From Sebastes aleutianus (Eukaryota; Chordata; Actinopteri; Perciformes; Sebastidae): a stretch of 64,000 bases of DNA. The stretch lies in assembly GCA_916700875.1 (NCBI GenBank), contig CAKAKS010000031.1:9077977-9141976 (forward strand). The letters run 5' to 3'. Shown one piece after another: positions 45,589 through 57,484 of this stretch. Positions within the stretch are counted from its first letter, which is position 1. The number at the start of each line of letters is the position of its first letter. A program made the position numbers and the translations under genes. Under the pieces are notes generated by a model. That model saw only the letters and a list, made by a program, of their open reading frames with translations, made no database searches and was not told the origin of the DNA.

Positions 45589-45628
45589 TATTATAACTAC
45601 TTTAAGTCAACTTAAAGTAGTTATAATA
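45589..45628. repeat. Perfect hairpin, 18-bp arms and 4-base loop
   Basis: The left arm 45589-45606 (TATTATAACTACTTTAAG) is the exact inverse of the right arm 45611-45628, with loop TCAA. There is no poly-T run after it and no gene edge nearby, so it is not an obvious terminator. Confidence 0.95.
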
Positions 45629-47218
45629 TGACTATTAAATAAATTAATCATAGTTTCAATTAATAGTCATTAATTTTCGTTTTTGATCAATTGATGGTGA
45701 TAAACTTACTTATTTGATAAACTTGCTTTAATTCAGTGACAGCTGATCACATTGGTAACAATAAACCATGAGGCTCTACTTGATTTTTTAAAATACTCTA
45801 CTAGTATAAGTTTCTATTTTACGTTACATTCTTTATTCATCATGCAGATGGTGTGAGATGCCGGTGCTCTACAGGTGGAAGAGGTGTATTTCAGTGCTGT
45901 TTCTCAAAGTGCATGGGGTTCATGTTGGAGCCGTTCCTCAGAATAAACAGGTGAATGAACAGAGCGGAGTATAATTGAAAGATAATTGGTGCTATTGTGT
46001 GTGTGACTGTGGGCTCAGGGTGGGGATGGGATTTGATCTGACTTAGGGGATTTTCGTAGTACTTTTAAAATGTCACTCTGTTTTTGTTCACATAACCAAT
46101 AAAGGAACAACACGAGAAAACTGAAAGGAAAATATGACTAGATTAAACGGTGCCTGAATGCAGCGTCTGAACTTGGAGGATATCTGGAGGTGTGCTTGTT
46201 TTTGAAACACCGCTTAATCCAATGATCTGTCTGCCTCTTACTCACCATGTCGTCATTATCTCTCTCTCTCTCGCTCTGTGGAGAAAACAGAGGAAAGACA
46301 GAAGGTGACTGCCTGTGTACTCTACCTGCCGTCTTTTAAAAGATACAAGAAAACTTCTGCTCGTGGATCATGAATCTGCTCTACAGGAAAAGCACTGCAA
46401 AACAAAACTGAACACAACATCAACATATTAATAAAGACATATCATTAAACAGACTGTTAGGAAAACTGTTTTTAAAAAAAATATATTTTACTATTATTTC
46501 CCAGAGAGAACAGGATATAACTGTAATTTAGTTTTTTGTAAAAGACTTTAGTCATTTTAGATCAATTAGAAAAAATGTTCAGTTAGAACATTTTCCAATT
46601 AATTTCTAGCTAATCTAGAGAGAATTCACTGGTCAAGTCAGCTGAACCTGAAAATATGTATTCCTGTGTGATTATAAATGGCAGATAAGTGTACAATTCA
46701 ACAAATATCTATGTATTCTAAATAAATATTAACTTGAGTTACCAGATGGATCTATGTGACTGTAAGACTTCTGCAGCTCTTTCCAGGAATTCCCTCCGTA
46801 AACCTGTTGTTTAAGAAACAAAAGGTACCTGCACCAAGAATAAATGTTGTAACAAACTATTGTTGCCAACAATGTACACTTGCTGTCTCAATATTTATCA
46901 AGGTTTGTAAATCTCTATGTGATTATGTGCAATTGATCTTGTATTCAGTCTCAGTCTTCAAGACTTTATTCATTACGAACTAGAAAAGGTAATTGGATGC
47001 TAAGTGAGTGAGATGATTGAATCTGTTCCCAGTGCAGTTTTCCTTGTTTCAGGAATGAGTGTCTGTATCTTGTATTGTAATAAACAAAGAAGGTCCTAAA
47101 TTCTGTTAGTCCTACCGAGAAAGGCATATTTTATGTCATGGGTTCACTCTCAATGGTAGGATTTTGGCATTCATTACTCAACAAATACTTTCCACTTCAG
47201 GGAAATTGTTCTTTTAAA

Positions 47219-47770
47219 GGCCCAGATACACCAAACCTACATTAGGGAACTAGCAGCGACGAAGGTCGACCGTTCACGTCGACTGTGTCTTGGCCAATAG
47301 TTGCACTCAAACGCACCGACTACAGCCGACGGCCAACCACCACTTACGTTCTGTGCCATCATGAGATCTAATAACTCTCCATACCTGCAGGTATAATCTG
47401 TATTTGTCATTCTAAAAGGGAAACCGGAATACCGTGGACTGTGGATATACAAGGCGTTGGCTCCCCTTCCTATGTCACATGCCGGCTCATTATAATATAT
47501 CGCCTACAGCTTGAGAACTACCTTTGCAAAGGTGCAAAATATTTTTCTCACAAACCAATCAGAGCAGAATGGGCTTTTTCTGGAGGGGGTCTTAAAGAGG
47601 AGCTAAAACGGAGCGTTTCAAACAGAGGGTGAATACAGGTATAAAATCAGACAGACAGTGTGAGAAAAATAATGTGTTTTTTGAACATTAAAGCATGTGA
47701 ACGTGTTAGTAGAAACCCAAAATACAAGTATGAACCTGGAAATGAGCATGATATGCACTCTTTAAAGGGG
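47219..47770. mobile_element. Non-autonomous DNA element, MITE-like
   Basis: It begins near TTTAAAGGCCCAGATACACC and ends with ATGAGCATGATATGCACTCTTTAAAGG. The inner block AAACCCAAAATACAAGTATG is a pattern I associate with a common fish element. The left half also carries GTCGAC-rich sequence of another repeat type, so this may be two elements joined. Edges are approximate. Confidence 0.45.
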
Positions 47771-48984
47771 TGCGGAGGGCATTTTCTTAAATAGACACCT
47801 TTACATAACATATCATGCGTCAGTTGGTTAAAAGGATAGATGTGCAAGGTGTTAAAATAATAAATGGTGCTGTTACTTGTTAAATTACCTGTACTATGAT
47901 CACAGAGCATCAGTGTGAGACATTTCTTGTTTCTTCTTGCTCACTTTATTGACCACCTGTCTCTTTGTTTGCGCTCATTCTGACTGTCTGTCTGTCTTTT
48001 TATGAGTCTTTGAGTCGTCCGACCTGGAATCTGCCGGAGGGGGTTTGACAACTCATAACTGCTCTTTAAACTGCAGACGTTGCTTTTTATCACAATGTCT
48101 GGGGAGGGGCAACAAGGCGTTGGCTTTTGTTCATGAGGATTATTGGAGCACGGTGACCCCGGTCCAAAAGGTCATGACCCTTAATTATAGGGTTGATGGA
48201 AGTCACAGTGGGGTTGTTATCTCATGACAAAGTGTGTGCTCATGTAGAACCTGCTTATTAAGGGATCATCAGCAGATATATTAAAGTCTCTCAAGTGGAA
48301 CAGAGAAAAATTGAACCTGCGTGTACAAACCAAACATGAAGACAACAACACTTTTTTGACAATTTGACAGCTCATCATAGTAATGTTCACCTCAGTATTA
48401 CAGGAGAGTGTCTTTGATGAAAGAGCGACAGACTGATAGAGACATTACTTCACACTTAACCTGAATGGCAACAGATGTGTTCACCCTCATAATAACTGTG
48501 GGGAGGAACAGCACTAATTATAAAGCAAATGTTTCCCTCCTTTTTAGCTCTGTTTTCTTTTGATATCATCTTCTTCTTTTTTTTTTTATCTCTTGCTACT
48601 TTTATCTTCCCCCAAAACAATTTAATGAAATCGATTTTTTTTTTTTTACTTTTATCATCGGAGGTTTACAAGATTCATTACAGGAAATCCCAACTCGGGG
48701 TTTGTGATGATCAAGCAACAAAACACGACAAAACAAAGTTGAGAAGAAAGATGTGTGAATAATCTTTGACAAACTAAATGTCCACTAATTTCTTTCACAC
48801 GCATGCACTGTACAAACTAATACTGCTAAACATCCCAAACCTTCAGACCACATGAAGAAAGAAATAATGTATTATTTTACCTGCACTTTGGCATCATTTA
48901 TGTAAAGAACTGCAAAATTAAAAATGTATATGGTATAAATTTTCTCTTTGTGAAAAGCTAAAATTAGTATCTTCACAGTTTTGG

Positions 48985-49310
48985 ACGGTCTGTTGGTCGG
49001 TTCAACACTTTGGTTTAGACAGAAATATCTCAACAACTATTGGATATAGATTGCCATCAAATTTTGTACTGACATTCATGGTCCCCAGAGGATGAATTTG
49101 ACTGAATTTGGTGGTCCCCTGACTTTTCCTCTAACCCCATCATCAGATCAAAATGTCAATTTGTCCAATACTACCTGCCAAACTAATGATATCAGCCTCA
49201 GCTGCACTTTGTATTTAGTGCTAATTAGCAAAACCACAGTAACATGCTAACCTAAGATGGTAAACATTTCCTGATTTCAGTATAAAAGCCATAAAATGTT
49301 TATTCTGAGT
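48985..49310. repeat. Teleost interspersed repeat (CTCAACAACTATTGGATA type)
   Basis: ATATCTCAACAACTATTGGA, GATTGCCATCAAATTTTGTA and ACATTCATGGTCCCCAGAGG appear in order, a very common fish repeat by pattern. It continues into TTAGCAAAACCACAGTAACATGCTAA. Confidence 0.55.
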
Positions 49311-49353
49311 GACATAAGAACACAGGGGTAGACATGCCATGGATTAAAGAAAC

Positions 49354-49359
49354 TTTATT
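49354..49359 (-). terminator. krt18: Keratin gene polyadenylation signal AATAAA (minus strand)
   Basis: TTTATT on the + strand, about 485 bases past the stop on the coding strand. It marks the end of a plausible 3'UTR (49354-49843). AATAAA-like strings also overlap the stop codon itself. Confidence 0.45.
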
Positions 49360-49843
49360 TAGACAAGTACACAAAAACAGAAAAGACAATTAAATGATAT
49401 TCTTGTAAAAGGATTAAAAGGTATGTATTACATTTACTAAAATAAACTGCACACTAAGTAATAAATATCTTGTACACAGCATTTTATCAACCTAGTAAAA
49501 CAGAATGAAGATGGTTAGTCAACACAAAAACACAGACACATCTCTATTCTAATTGGTATAAGCATGCATAGCTACAGCAGTACTGGACATTATATGTTTG
49601 TGGCATTTTCTCCAGACATAAAGAATTGATCAAAGTCCACTGTGGGGAAAACATTTCTCTGAAAACAAAACATTCATAGTGGATCAAATCCCCCCAAAAT
49701 TCCCTATTCAAAACAAAATTTTCTCTGTTAAGAAGATTTAATGATGTTCCACAGCTCGTGTGTGATATGCTGACACTCTTCTCCCTCTCTCTTTTTGTTA
49801 TCCCTGTGTCATCTTCTGATAAAGTTCCCTCCCTTTCCTCTTT

Positions 49844-52800
49844 TTATTTCTTGGTCTCCTCGATCTGCTCCACCTCGCTGGTTTCGTCCACCACTTTGCC
49901 GTTGATCATCGTCTGAGTCACCACCTTCACAATTTTCCTGGTGCGAACGTCAGGCTCCTCTGCACAGACAGAGATGATGAGATTCAATGAGATGAGATGA
50001 GAAGGGATGAGATGGAAGACGAAAGAAGAAAAAAAGAATGATTTGGAATGAGATTAGATCAAATAAAATAGATTAGATCAAATGAAATGATAAAATGAGT
50101 TGAAATGACACAATAATATAAAATTAGTTTAAATGAGATTTACACTGGTGAGAAAGTAAGCTGTGATGAAAAGAGACGATGCAAAATGAGATGAGAAGAG
50201 AAGAGAAGATTTGAATGAAGAAGAAGAAGAAAAGGTTTTATGATATGAGATTAAATGAAAAGAAAAGAGAAGAAAAAAAATAGATAAAACAATTTAAAGT
50301 GAGAAGACGAGATCATATGAGACAAAATATGAAATAATGCGGTGTGAGAAGAATGTGATTTGAAGAGATGAGATGCAATGAGGTGGTATGAGACGGGAGG
50401 AGAGGAGAGAAAACATTAGAAGCGGTGAGATGAGAAGGGAAATCAAAATGAGATGAGTCTTTTTAATCTCATATTCCGTGTTGAATCGTACTAAATGTAC
50501 TAATAATATGTCATGTCTCGACAGCTCCAGGTGAAGGACTGCGTGCACTAAAAACACTCGGTTTGTAAAAACAGCTTTTCTAAAAGACGTCACAGTCTTT
50601 GATTCTGTGTTGTCTTTAGCCTTCTAACGTGGAACATCATACCAAAACACCCTCCAGTTGGTTAATCTAGCAGCATGAGTCAGTCCGATTAGGACACAGT
50701 TACAAGTTGTGACTGTGCCTTAATCAAATGTGGGTGGGAAAAACATTTATGTCAATGTTGTAACTCACAACATTGGGATAAATGTTTTCACACTCACATT
50801 TGTTGCTATAGGAGTTGAGCTGTTGGCGGTGTTTGCAAGGTTCATAAAACAATCATTAGTCCTGGGCCGCTTGGGCGTGTTAATGAATATTGTGTTTGTG
50901 TCTGTCTGCCAGCCTCACACCAACGCTGTCAAATTACAACAAAAACATTAGTGAACAGTTTGCTCTTCTTATCTCCTTCATCATTGTCGTTTCAGTCACT
51001 CTTTACCTCCCTGTTGTGTTTCCCTCAGGTTGTGATAAGATGCATTCAGAATGAATGAATGAGCCGTGCTTCACTCGTTGCTGTGCTGATGTACTATTAA
51101 TATATTATATAATACTATGCTTGGATGTCATTCTGTTGTTCTGGCATACAAGTGTGACTTTGCTTTTTTTTTTTAACAGTTAAAATGAAGAAGCCAAGTG
51201 CTCACTTTTTGGTGGAGGAGGAACTTCCTTGACTCTGAGGGGCAGAAATGAAACATGTTAGATACAAATAGCATTGAATTGACTTGAAAACAAGATGAAC
51301 ATGTTTAAAGGAATAGTTCAATAAAATGCACTTTGTTTTTAGCTTTCTTGCCAAGAGTTAGATGAAAAGATTGATACCACTCTCATGTCTGTTAAGATGA
51401 GGCTGGAGCCAGCAGCTGGTTAGCTTAGCTTAGCATAAAGACTAGAAACAGCTAGCCTATCTCTGTCCAAAAATAACAAAATTACCGGCACCTCTAAAGC
51501 TCACTAATTAACATGTTATAGTAAGAAGCCAAGTTGTAGTTTTACACATAGACTGTATATAAGAAGTGGATGTAGTCGCCGTGACGTCACCCATTGGTTT
51601 GTCGACTGCCGTTTTGAAGCTTCGAGCTCGGCATTTAGGCCGTCGCCATGTTGGTGTTTTGCAACCAGAAGTGACACGAGAGGGTGGAGCTAAGTACAAT
51701 CGAACGCTGAATCAGACAATTTTAGACAACTAAAAATGCTATAATTAACTTTCACGAGCTGAAAACACACTGTGAAAGAGTTCAAGATCTAAAATGAAAA
51801 CACGGACAACTCCCAGACCAGACAACGCTGTGGTAGCCCTAAAGCATCCCCTGCTTTATGGTTTATTTGACTCTAAATGGGACCATAATTTACTAAATGA
51901 ACATCATGCTGTATTGAAGAAGACTTGAAACTAGCGATGGAGACCATAAACTCATGTTTACGATGTTTACTGAGTTAATAAATCAAGAGAGAAGTAGGCT
52001 CATTTTCTCATAGACTTCTATACAATCAGACTTTGTTTTGCAACCAGAGGAGTCGCCCCCTGCTGGCTATTAGAAAGAATGCAAGTTTAAGGCACTTTCG
52101 CACTGGCTTCACTTCTCAGACCTGGAGGTTGCCGCCTGGTTTTACAGGGGTTTTGTTACCTTTGTATTAAGCCAAACTAGCTGTTTCCCCTCAGTTCCAG
52201 TCCTTATGCTAAGCTAAGCTAAACGAGCTGAGAGTGGTAATGATTTTCTAATCATAGTTTAGCTTTCATCCGGTCGTGAGACTGGTGGAAAACTCACGAC
52301 TCCTCTCCCTCCAGCAGGCGCCTGTAGGTGGCGATCTCCATCTCCAGGTTCTGCTTGATGCGGAGGAGCTGCTCGTAGTCGGTCTTGGTGCGCTGCATGT
52401 CCAGCCGGAGCTGGGAGAGGTCGTCCTCGAGCTGGCTCAGCTTGGCCTGCAGCCGCTCCATCTCAGAGGAGTATTTCTGACCCGTCTCACCCAGGTTACC
52501 TTCCAGCGCCGCTACCTGAGAAGAGGAAGGGGAAATAATAAGAGAGTTGACCTGCCTGGGTCTAATAGGCTTGTTACCGTTACATAATCATATCAGTTTA
52601 TAAGTTAATTGACCGGTGATCTGGGAAATGTACCTGGGAAATGTCCAATTATTCATAATTCTGTTATGTTGGCTGGTATTAAAAGTTGTGGCTTTTCAAC
52701 CCCCTCACATTTCCTCAGAAGGTGGTTTGCCAGTAGAAATCAGACCTCAGTGTCTCCTGATTCTGAAATTACTTCCCAAACCGTTATCAACAAATACCTG

Positions 52801-55800
52801 TGAGCTGGCAAGGCCTTGGCATCCAGAACAAACATTCGCTGCTCAGACACGATTACCCATCTCACCACCGATACTCAACCCCATACAATTTAGCAACTGT
52901 CATGTTCTTGCATGACTTATCAGCGTGGGAGAACATGTTTACTGTCAATACAAGATTAGAAAAGAGTAAAACAAAAACATTCTTCTCAGACGCTGATGTC
53001 AAGTTAAAAAAAGAAAGTCTGAGACTGACTCTGAACTTCTGTAAGGATTTTCTGTGTTGGTATTCGACAAATCCCTCTTAAGCCTGGCTTTGCTTTAACA
53101 CAATACCATAACCCATCATGGCTTTGTGCAAAGGAAACACTCCATAACCATAATTTAAAGTCATGGTTGTGGTGCTTTATATGTGGACATGCCAGTTCAT
53201 CTTACTGTTTGTAGAATTTAATCCTCCTCCTATGTTTCTCGTGTGTGTTCGTGGGATCATTTGCTCTTCTTGTCCCCTCCCCTCCCTCCAGGTGTACAGT
53301 AGCAGCTCACCTGTTTGTGCAGACTCTCCAGCTCCACCTCCAGGGTCTGCAGGAAGCGCTGCCTCTCGACCAGCTCGCCCTGAGCTCCCCTCAGAGCCTC
53401 GTTGCTCTCCTTCACGACATTCTGCACCGTGTCCAGCTGGACGGGGACACAAAAACATCACAGTGATGCACACTCCCATGAAATGCATGTATTGTACTAA
53501 AGATCAATTTAACGATTGTGTGTTTCCCCTCATTTAGTCTGCTATTTCTTCACTGAGTACATCATTGATTTTCATGCATTACGTTTTTGGGTTGTCCGTC
53601 CGTTTCGTTCGTCCGGTCCATTCTTGCGAACGCAATATCTCAGGAGGAGGGAATTTCTTCAAATTCGGCACAAACGTCCACTTGGACTCAAGGATAAACT
53701 GATTAGGTTTTGGTAAGTCAAAGGTCAAGGCCATCGTGACCTTGACCTTTGATATCTCAGGAACGCCTTGATGAATTTCTTCAAATTTGGCACAAACATC
53801 CACTTGGATTCAAGGATGACCTGATTCGATTTTGGTTTGTCAAAGGTAAAAACATGTTTTTGGCGATAACTCAAGAATTCATACGCTAATTATGACAATT
53901 TCACACAAATATCTAACAGGATAAAATGATGAAGTGGTGAGATTTTGGACAGACATGGGTGTAAACTGCAACTTTACTGGTTGGCGAAGGCATACGACGC
54001 GAGGCGGTAATTCTAGTTTGTTTCAGGCCATTTGACATAAACTTTGATACCAGACTGCCAAGTGTAACTGTCAAAATATTTCAGTGTGGACATGATTAGT
54101 CCAACTGATGAATAATTTCAGTCATTTTTCAAGCAAAAACAGTGAAAAAATGCCAAATATTCTCTTTTTTGAGCTTCTCAAATGAGAGGATTTGGTGCTT
54201 TTCTTGAATATCTTTGGGTGTTGGACATTTGGTTGGACAAAAGATGACATTTGAAGACATCACCTTGGCCTCTTACAACTTGTGATGGGCATTTTCAACT
54301 TATTTTTGAACATAATATACTAAAAAATGAAAAAAAAAGTTGATTAAAAACAATTCTCTTGTCATGACAAAGAAATGTCCCATTCTCTCCTCACCTTCTT
54401 GAGGTACCACTGCTCCGCTTGGTCCTTGTTGTTCTTGACAATCCCCTCATACTGGGAACGCAGGTTAGACAGAACGGTGCCCAGCTCCGGCCCACTGGCC
54501 GTGTCCACCTCCACATTCACCTCATCTCTGGCAATACGAGACTTCATCTGCTCCAGATCCTGGGGGTAGTGAATATTTATATCCTTAATGATGCTTTGTC
54601 ACAGTGTGTATATCTTTTAATGAAAAGAACATAATGGCTGCATTGTGTCGTCTCTAAAATAAACTTGAAGATGAACCATATGTGTGAATGTACAGACGAC
54701 ATATGGAACCAGGGATAGTTTTGTGAATCCTACACCGTGGGGTGGCAGAGAGGATGTGAGGACATCTTTATAATTTAGATGTTCTCCATCAATAGTTGAT
54801 GGGCAGAGCTCACCTTACCTTACAACCCCCCCTCATGCATGTTTGCTGGATCTCTTTCACTCTCGTTTCTTTGTGGCATCGTGTCATGTCACATTTGCGT
54901 TAACGTGATCTGATCTGGTTTTAATGCTCTTGAATTTTCCAACTACTGCTGGAGAATAAAGCTCAATTATGCACTTTATTTTATGCATTATGTAATCGTA
55001 TCTTTGCTTGGGAAGTGGACGCATGAGAGATGTGATGTGCTCTAGTTCCTCAGCTAACCCCCCAGAGATGCTGCTTTTCTATTTAGTGGGGAAAGGTCAA
55101 CAAAAAGGACTGACTGCATTGATGAGAGCAGACAAAGAGGCTCAATCCAAATTCATTCTCAATATCTGCAGTAGGTTATGAATTGGATCCGTTCAGTTTA
55201 ATTCATGATTCAGTAAGTAGGAGATATGTCCTTCTCTTGGTGGGAGGGGGTAAGTTTATCTTAGTTTCTTATCCCCCCAGAGGACAGTAGTCCGGACGCC
55301 TCGGATGAGCTGATTGGGCAGAAAGAGCAGGTTTGGGAAACCAGATCCACCTGCTCCTTTTGTCTGTAGTAACCAGAGGACCACCTCTCTCTCACTCTCT
55401 CTCTCTTCCTCCCTCCCTACACTTTTTTTTCTGTCCGCTTAGGCTCTAAATAAGACCTCTTGAGTCCACCAAACTGGGTCAGCCTCTTATCAAACAAGTT
55501 GTTGTTTGTGTGAGGGCAGGTTGGAGAATAAGAGAGAGGGCCAAAATGAAAATGAGATGAGGCAAATGACGAGTAATGGAGCAGCAAACGTGATAAACAA
55601 AAGACCTGCGTACTGTAGAAATGTGGGCGAAGAAGAAAAGAGATAGGAGGGATAAGTAACGAGCGCAGACGGATGGAGTTAGGACAGGCTTACCTCCTCA
55701 TGGTTCTTCTTGAGGAAGTAAAGTTCTTCTTTCAGGCTGTCCAGATCTCCCCTCAGGGAGGCGATGATCTGCTCGTGGTCGGTCTTGGCCTTTTTCAGAG

Positions 55801-57484
55801 CAACACAGTCTCGCTCCACAGACTGGCACATCACCAGCTCAGTCTCCCACCTGGGAAAGTCAAGATAAATAGAGAGAGACATGTTTATTTACTTTCTTTT
55901 TAATTGCAATAGAAAGTGCCTCATGAAGTTACATGTGGACTGTCTGCAGATGGAAATAAACATTTATGTAGAAAATAATTTGCATAACGCTCGCTAAACA
56001 AAATACTCAAAAATCTCTATGCGCAATGGAAGAAAAAGGACAGGAAAAAGTAGAAAATGAATGCTTGAAGCAGTAGAAAGTCTAAAATCAAAGTGATATG
56101 ATATTTATTATCTAATTATTGATGATAATACTCAGAATTTGCATTAAATATCCTAACAGCTGATCCAACATTACACTAAAAAGTGACAAATATTTAACAC
56201 TTTAATTAAATGCCACCGCTACCATGCCAAACAGTTATTACAAATGTGCAGTGGATGCTACTACATGATGCAGATGCAGTAAAAACCTCGATAAAAGACA
56301 CGGATTAAACTCTAAAGGGCTCAATAAGTTGTATTAAAAAAAACAAAACTAGTTCCAGCTTTTCACCTTCATACTGTAATCATTAATCACTCACTTGATT
56401 CTGAAGTCATCAGCAGCCAGTTTGGCGTTATCGATCTCTAACATGAGACGAGCGTTCTCCAAGGTCCTCTTCCTCACCTGACAAATATTAACGTGGGGGA
56501 AATGATGTCATCATAGACATTAACATCCTTCATTAAAGTCAGTCTTCACACAGAAGTCATGTGCATTGATGCTTCATGTATTATGTTCACTTGTTTATAT
56601 TGTTTTCCGTATACTGGCAGTAAAAGTAGAGTACCAATGTTACAAAAGACACATGAAAAGTTGAATCCTTATCCAATAAGGTAACACATTCCATCTCCAT
56701 TAAACTGTAACTTTATCTGTTTGATAAAAAAAATAGGCAAAAATAATGATTAACTTCACTCAAGTTAACTCAAAGATCACATTCTGCCTCTGATGGATCA
56801 ACTGATGCTGCTCCTGCTCAAAGACGCAGCAAATGTCCACATTTGCATGGACGTTTTGTCTATGTAAAATAACCAATGTCATCATATCAACCTTGAGCTT
56901 TGTGCATTGACACAGTCTGTATAATGTGTGTTTGGTCTGGTGCACATCCCTTCATGCCTACCTCTTGCTCAACAGCGTGAGCTTGGGCCATCATGGAGTC
57001 AAGGTCATGACCTTTGGGGATGCGTTCGATCATCACCTGCTTGATCTTCATCTCCAGGTCTGCGTTGGAGCGCTCCAGCGAACGCACCTGCAGGAAGACA
57101 GAGAGAAGGAGGCAGTTTAATGATCAAAGTGTTTCAGCTACTACTGGTATCATTTCCTTGTGGCCCATTTGGCTGCCGACCAACAGCTTAACAGTGCTGC
57201 TACTGTTTTATGTATCAAACCTTGTCCAGGTAGTTGGCCAGACGGGTGTTGAGGCTCTGCATGGCTTCCTTATCGTTGATGCTGTTGCCGTGCAGGCCGT
57301 TGAGTTGCAGGCTGGCCGGCCCGTTGAGATCCTGGCCGATTGAGGACGAACGACTCAGGGGGCTGGATGCGGCGAAGGAGACCGAAGCACGGGAGCGAGC
57401 GCGGCCAGTGTCCATCAGGGAGCGACTGGAAAAGGAGGGCTGGCGGCCCATTGAGAAGCTCCTCATCGACATGCTGGAGGCCAT
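49844..57484 (-). CDS. krt18: Type I cytoskeletal keratin, keratin-18-like
   Basis: Acidic intermediate-filament protein that pairs with a type II keratin (K8-like) in simple epithelia. Coding exons: 57484-57221, 57087-56962, 56477-56395, 55850-55694, 54559-54395, 53436-53311, 52515-52298, 51234-51206, 49959-49844, giving 427 residues. The serine/arginine-rich head (1 to about 72) begins MASSMSMRSFSMGRQPSF. The helix-initiation motif NDKEAMQSLNTRLANYLDKV follows, then coil 1A/1B with NARLMLEIDNAKLAADDFR, then coil 2 with KEELYFLKKNHEE. The helix-termination motif is EMEIATYRRLLEGEE. The tail is short, with TRKIVKVVTQTMINGKVVDE resembling the K18 tail TRRIVDGKVV. The family is certain; orthology to a given fish krt18 copy is inferred. 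The gene symbol means K18-like. Confidence 0.88.
49965..50460. repeat. Purine-rich GATGA/GAGAA imperfect satellite
   Basis: About 500 bases dominated by GATGAGATGAGA, GAAGAGAAGA and AAATGA words on the + strand, so C/T-rich in the keratin transcript. It lies in the keratin intron 49960-51205, starting just after the terminal coding exon's acceptor region. Confidence 0.85.
50725..50802. repeat. Imperfect 78-bp hairpin
   Basis: Outer words CAAATGTG (50725) and CACATTTG (50795-50802), middle AAAACATTTAT and ATAAATGTTTT, and inner CAATGTTGT and ACAACATTG are nested inverses around AACTC. It is a miniature foldback within the keratin intron 49960-51205. Confidence 0.85.
51307..52265. repeat. Fish interspersed repeat split by a later insertion
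   Basis: The left part has AAAGGAATAGTTCAA, CTTTCTTGCCAAGAGTTAGA, GGTTAGCTTAGCTTAGCATA and ACCTCTAAAGCTCACTAATT. The right part resumes with TTTTACAGGGGTTTTG, CCAGTCCTTATGCTAAGC and GAGAGTGGTA. Removing 51547-52146 rejoins it at CAAGTTGTAGTTTTACAGGG. It lies in the keratin intron 51235-52297. Confidence 0.75.
51547..52138 (+). mobile_element. Copy 4, complete: hAT-like element with 8-bp target duplication
   Basis: GTTTTACA flanks the 592-base element on both sides (51539-51546 and 52139-52146). The element starts CATAGACTGTATATAAG and ends GGTTGCCGCCTG. It begins CA and ends TG, as hAT elements do, but the terminal inverted repeats are weak. It has no transposase frame. This copy gives the borders used to read copies 1, 2, 3 and 5. 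Confidence 0.75.
53575..54020. repeat. Teleost interspersed repeat with internal duplication
   Basis: TTGTCCGTCCGTTTCG opens it and GGCGAAGGCATACGACGCGA closes it. Inside, GGCACAAACGTCCACTTGGA (about 53669) is repeated as GGCACAAACATCCACTTGGA (about 53789). It lies in the keratin intron 53437-54394. Confidence 0.6.
54560..55693. other. krt18: Keratin intron, nothing recognised
   Basis: A 1.1-kb intron with a CTCT-rich tract (55385-55425) and no exon-like frame or named repeat. Confidence 0.5.

Larger units (their letters stand above)
44099..49353. other. rbp4l-keratin intergenic region
   Basis: About 5 kb, AT-rich, with (ACA)n near 44996-45010, a CT tract near 46260-46275, a hairpin at 45589-45628, and repeats at 47219 and 48985. 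No supported gene. Convergent ends of rbp4l and the keratin gene face each other across it. Confidence 0.5.

Noticed and set aside
52276..52587. Leucine-rich + strand frame near 52.3 kb and the one at 53163-53537
   Set aside because: Both are antisense shadows of keratin coiled-coil exons.
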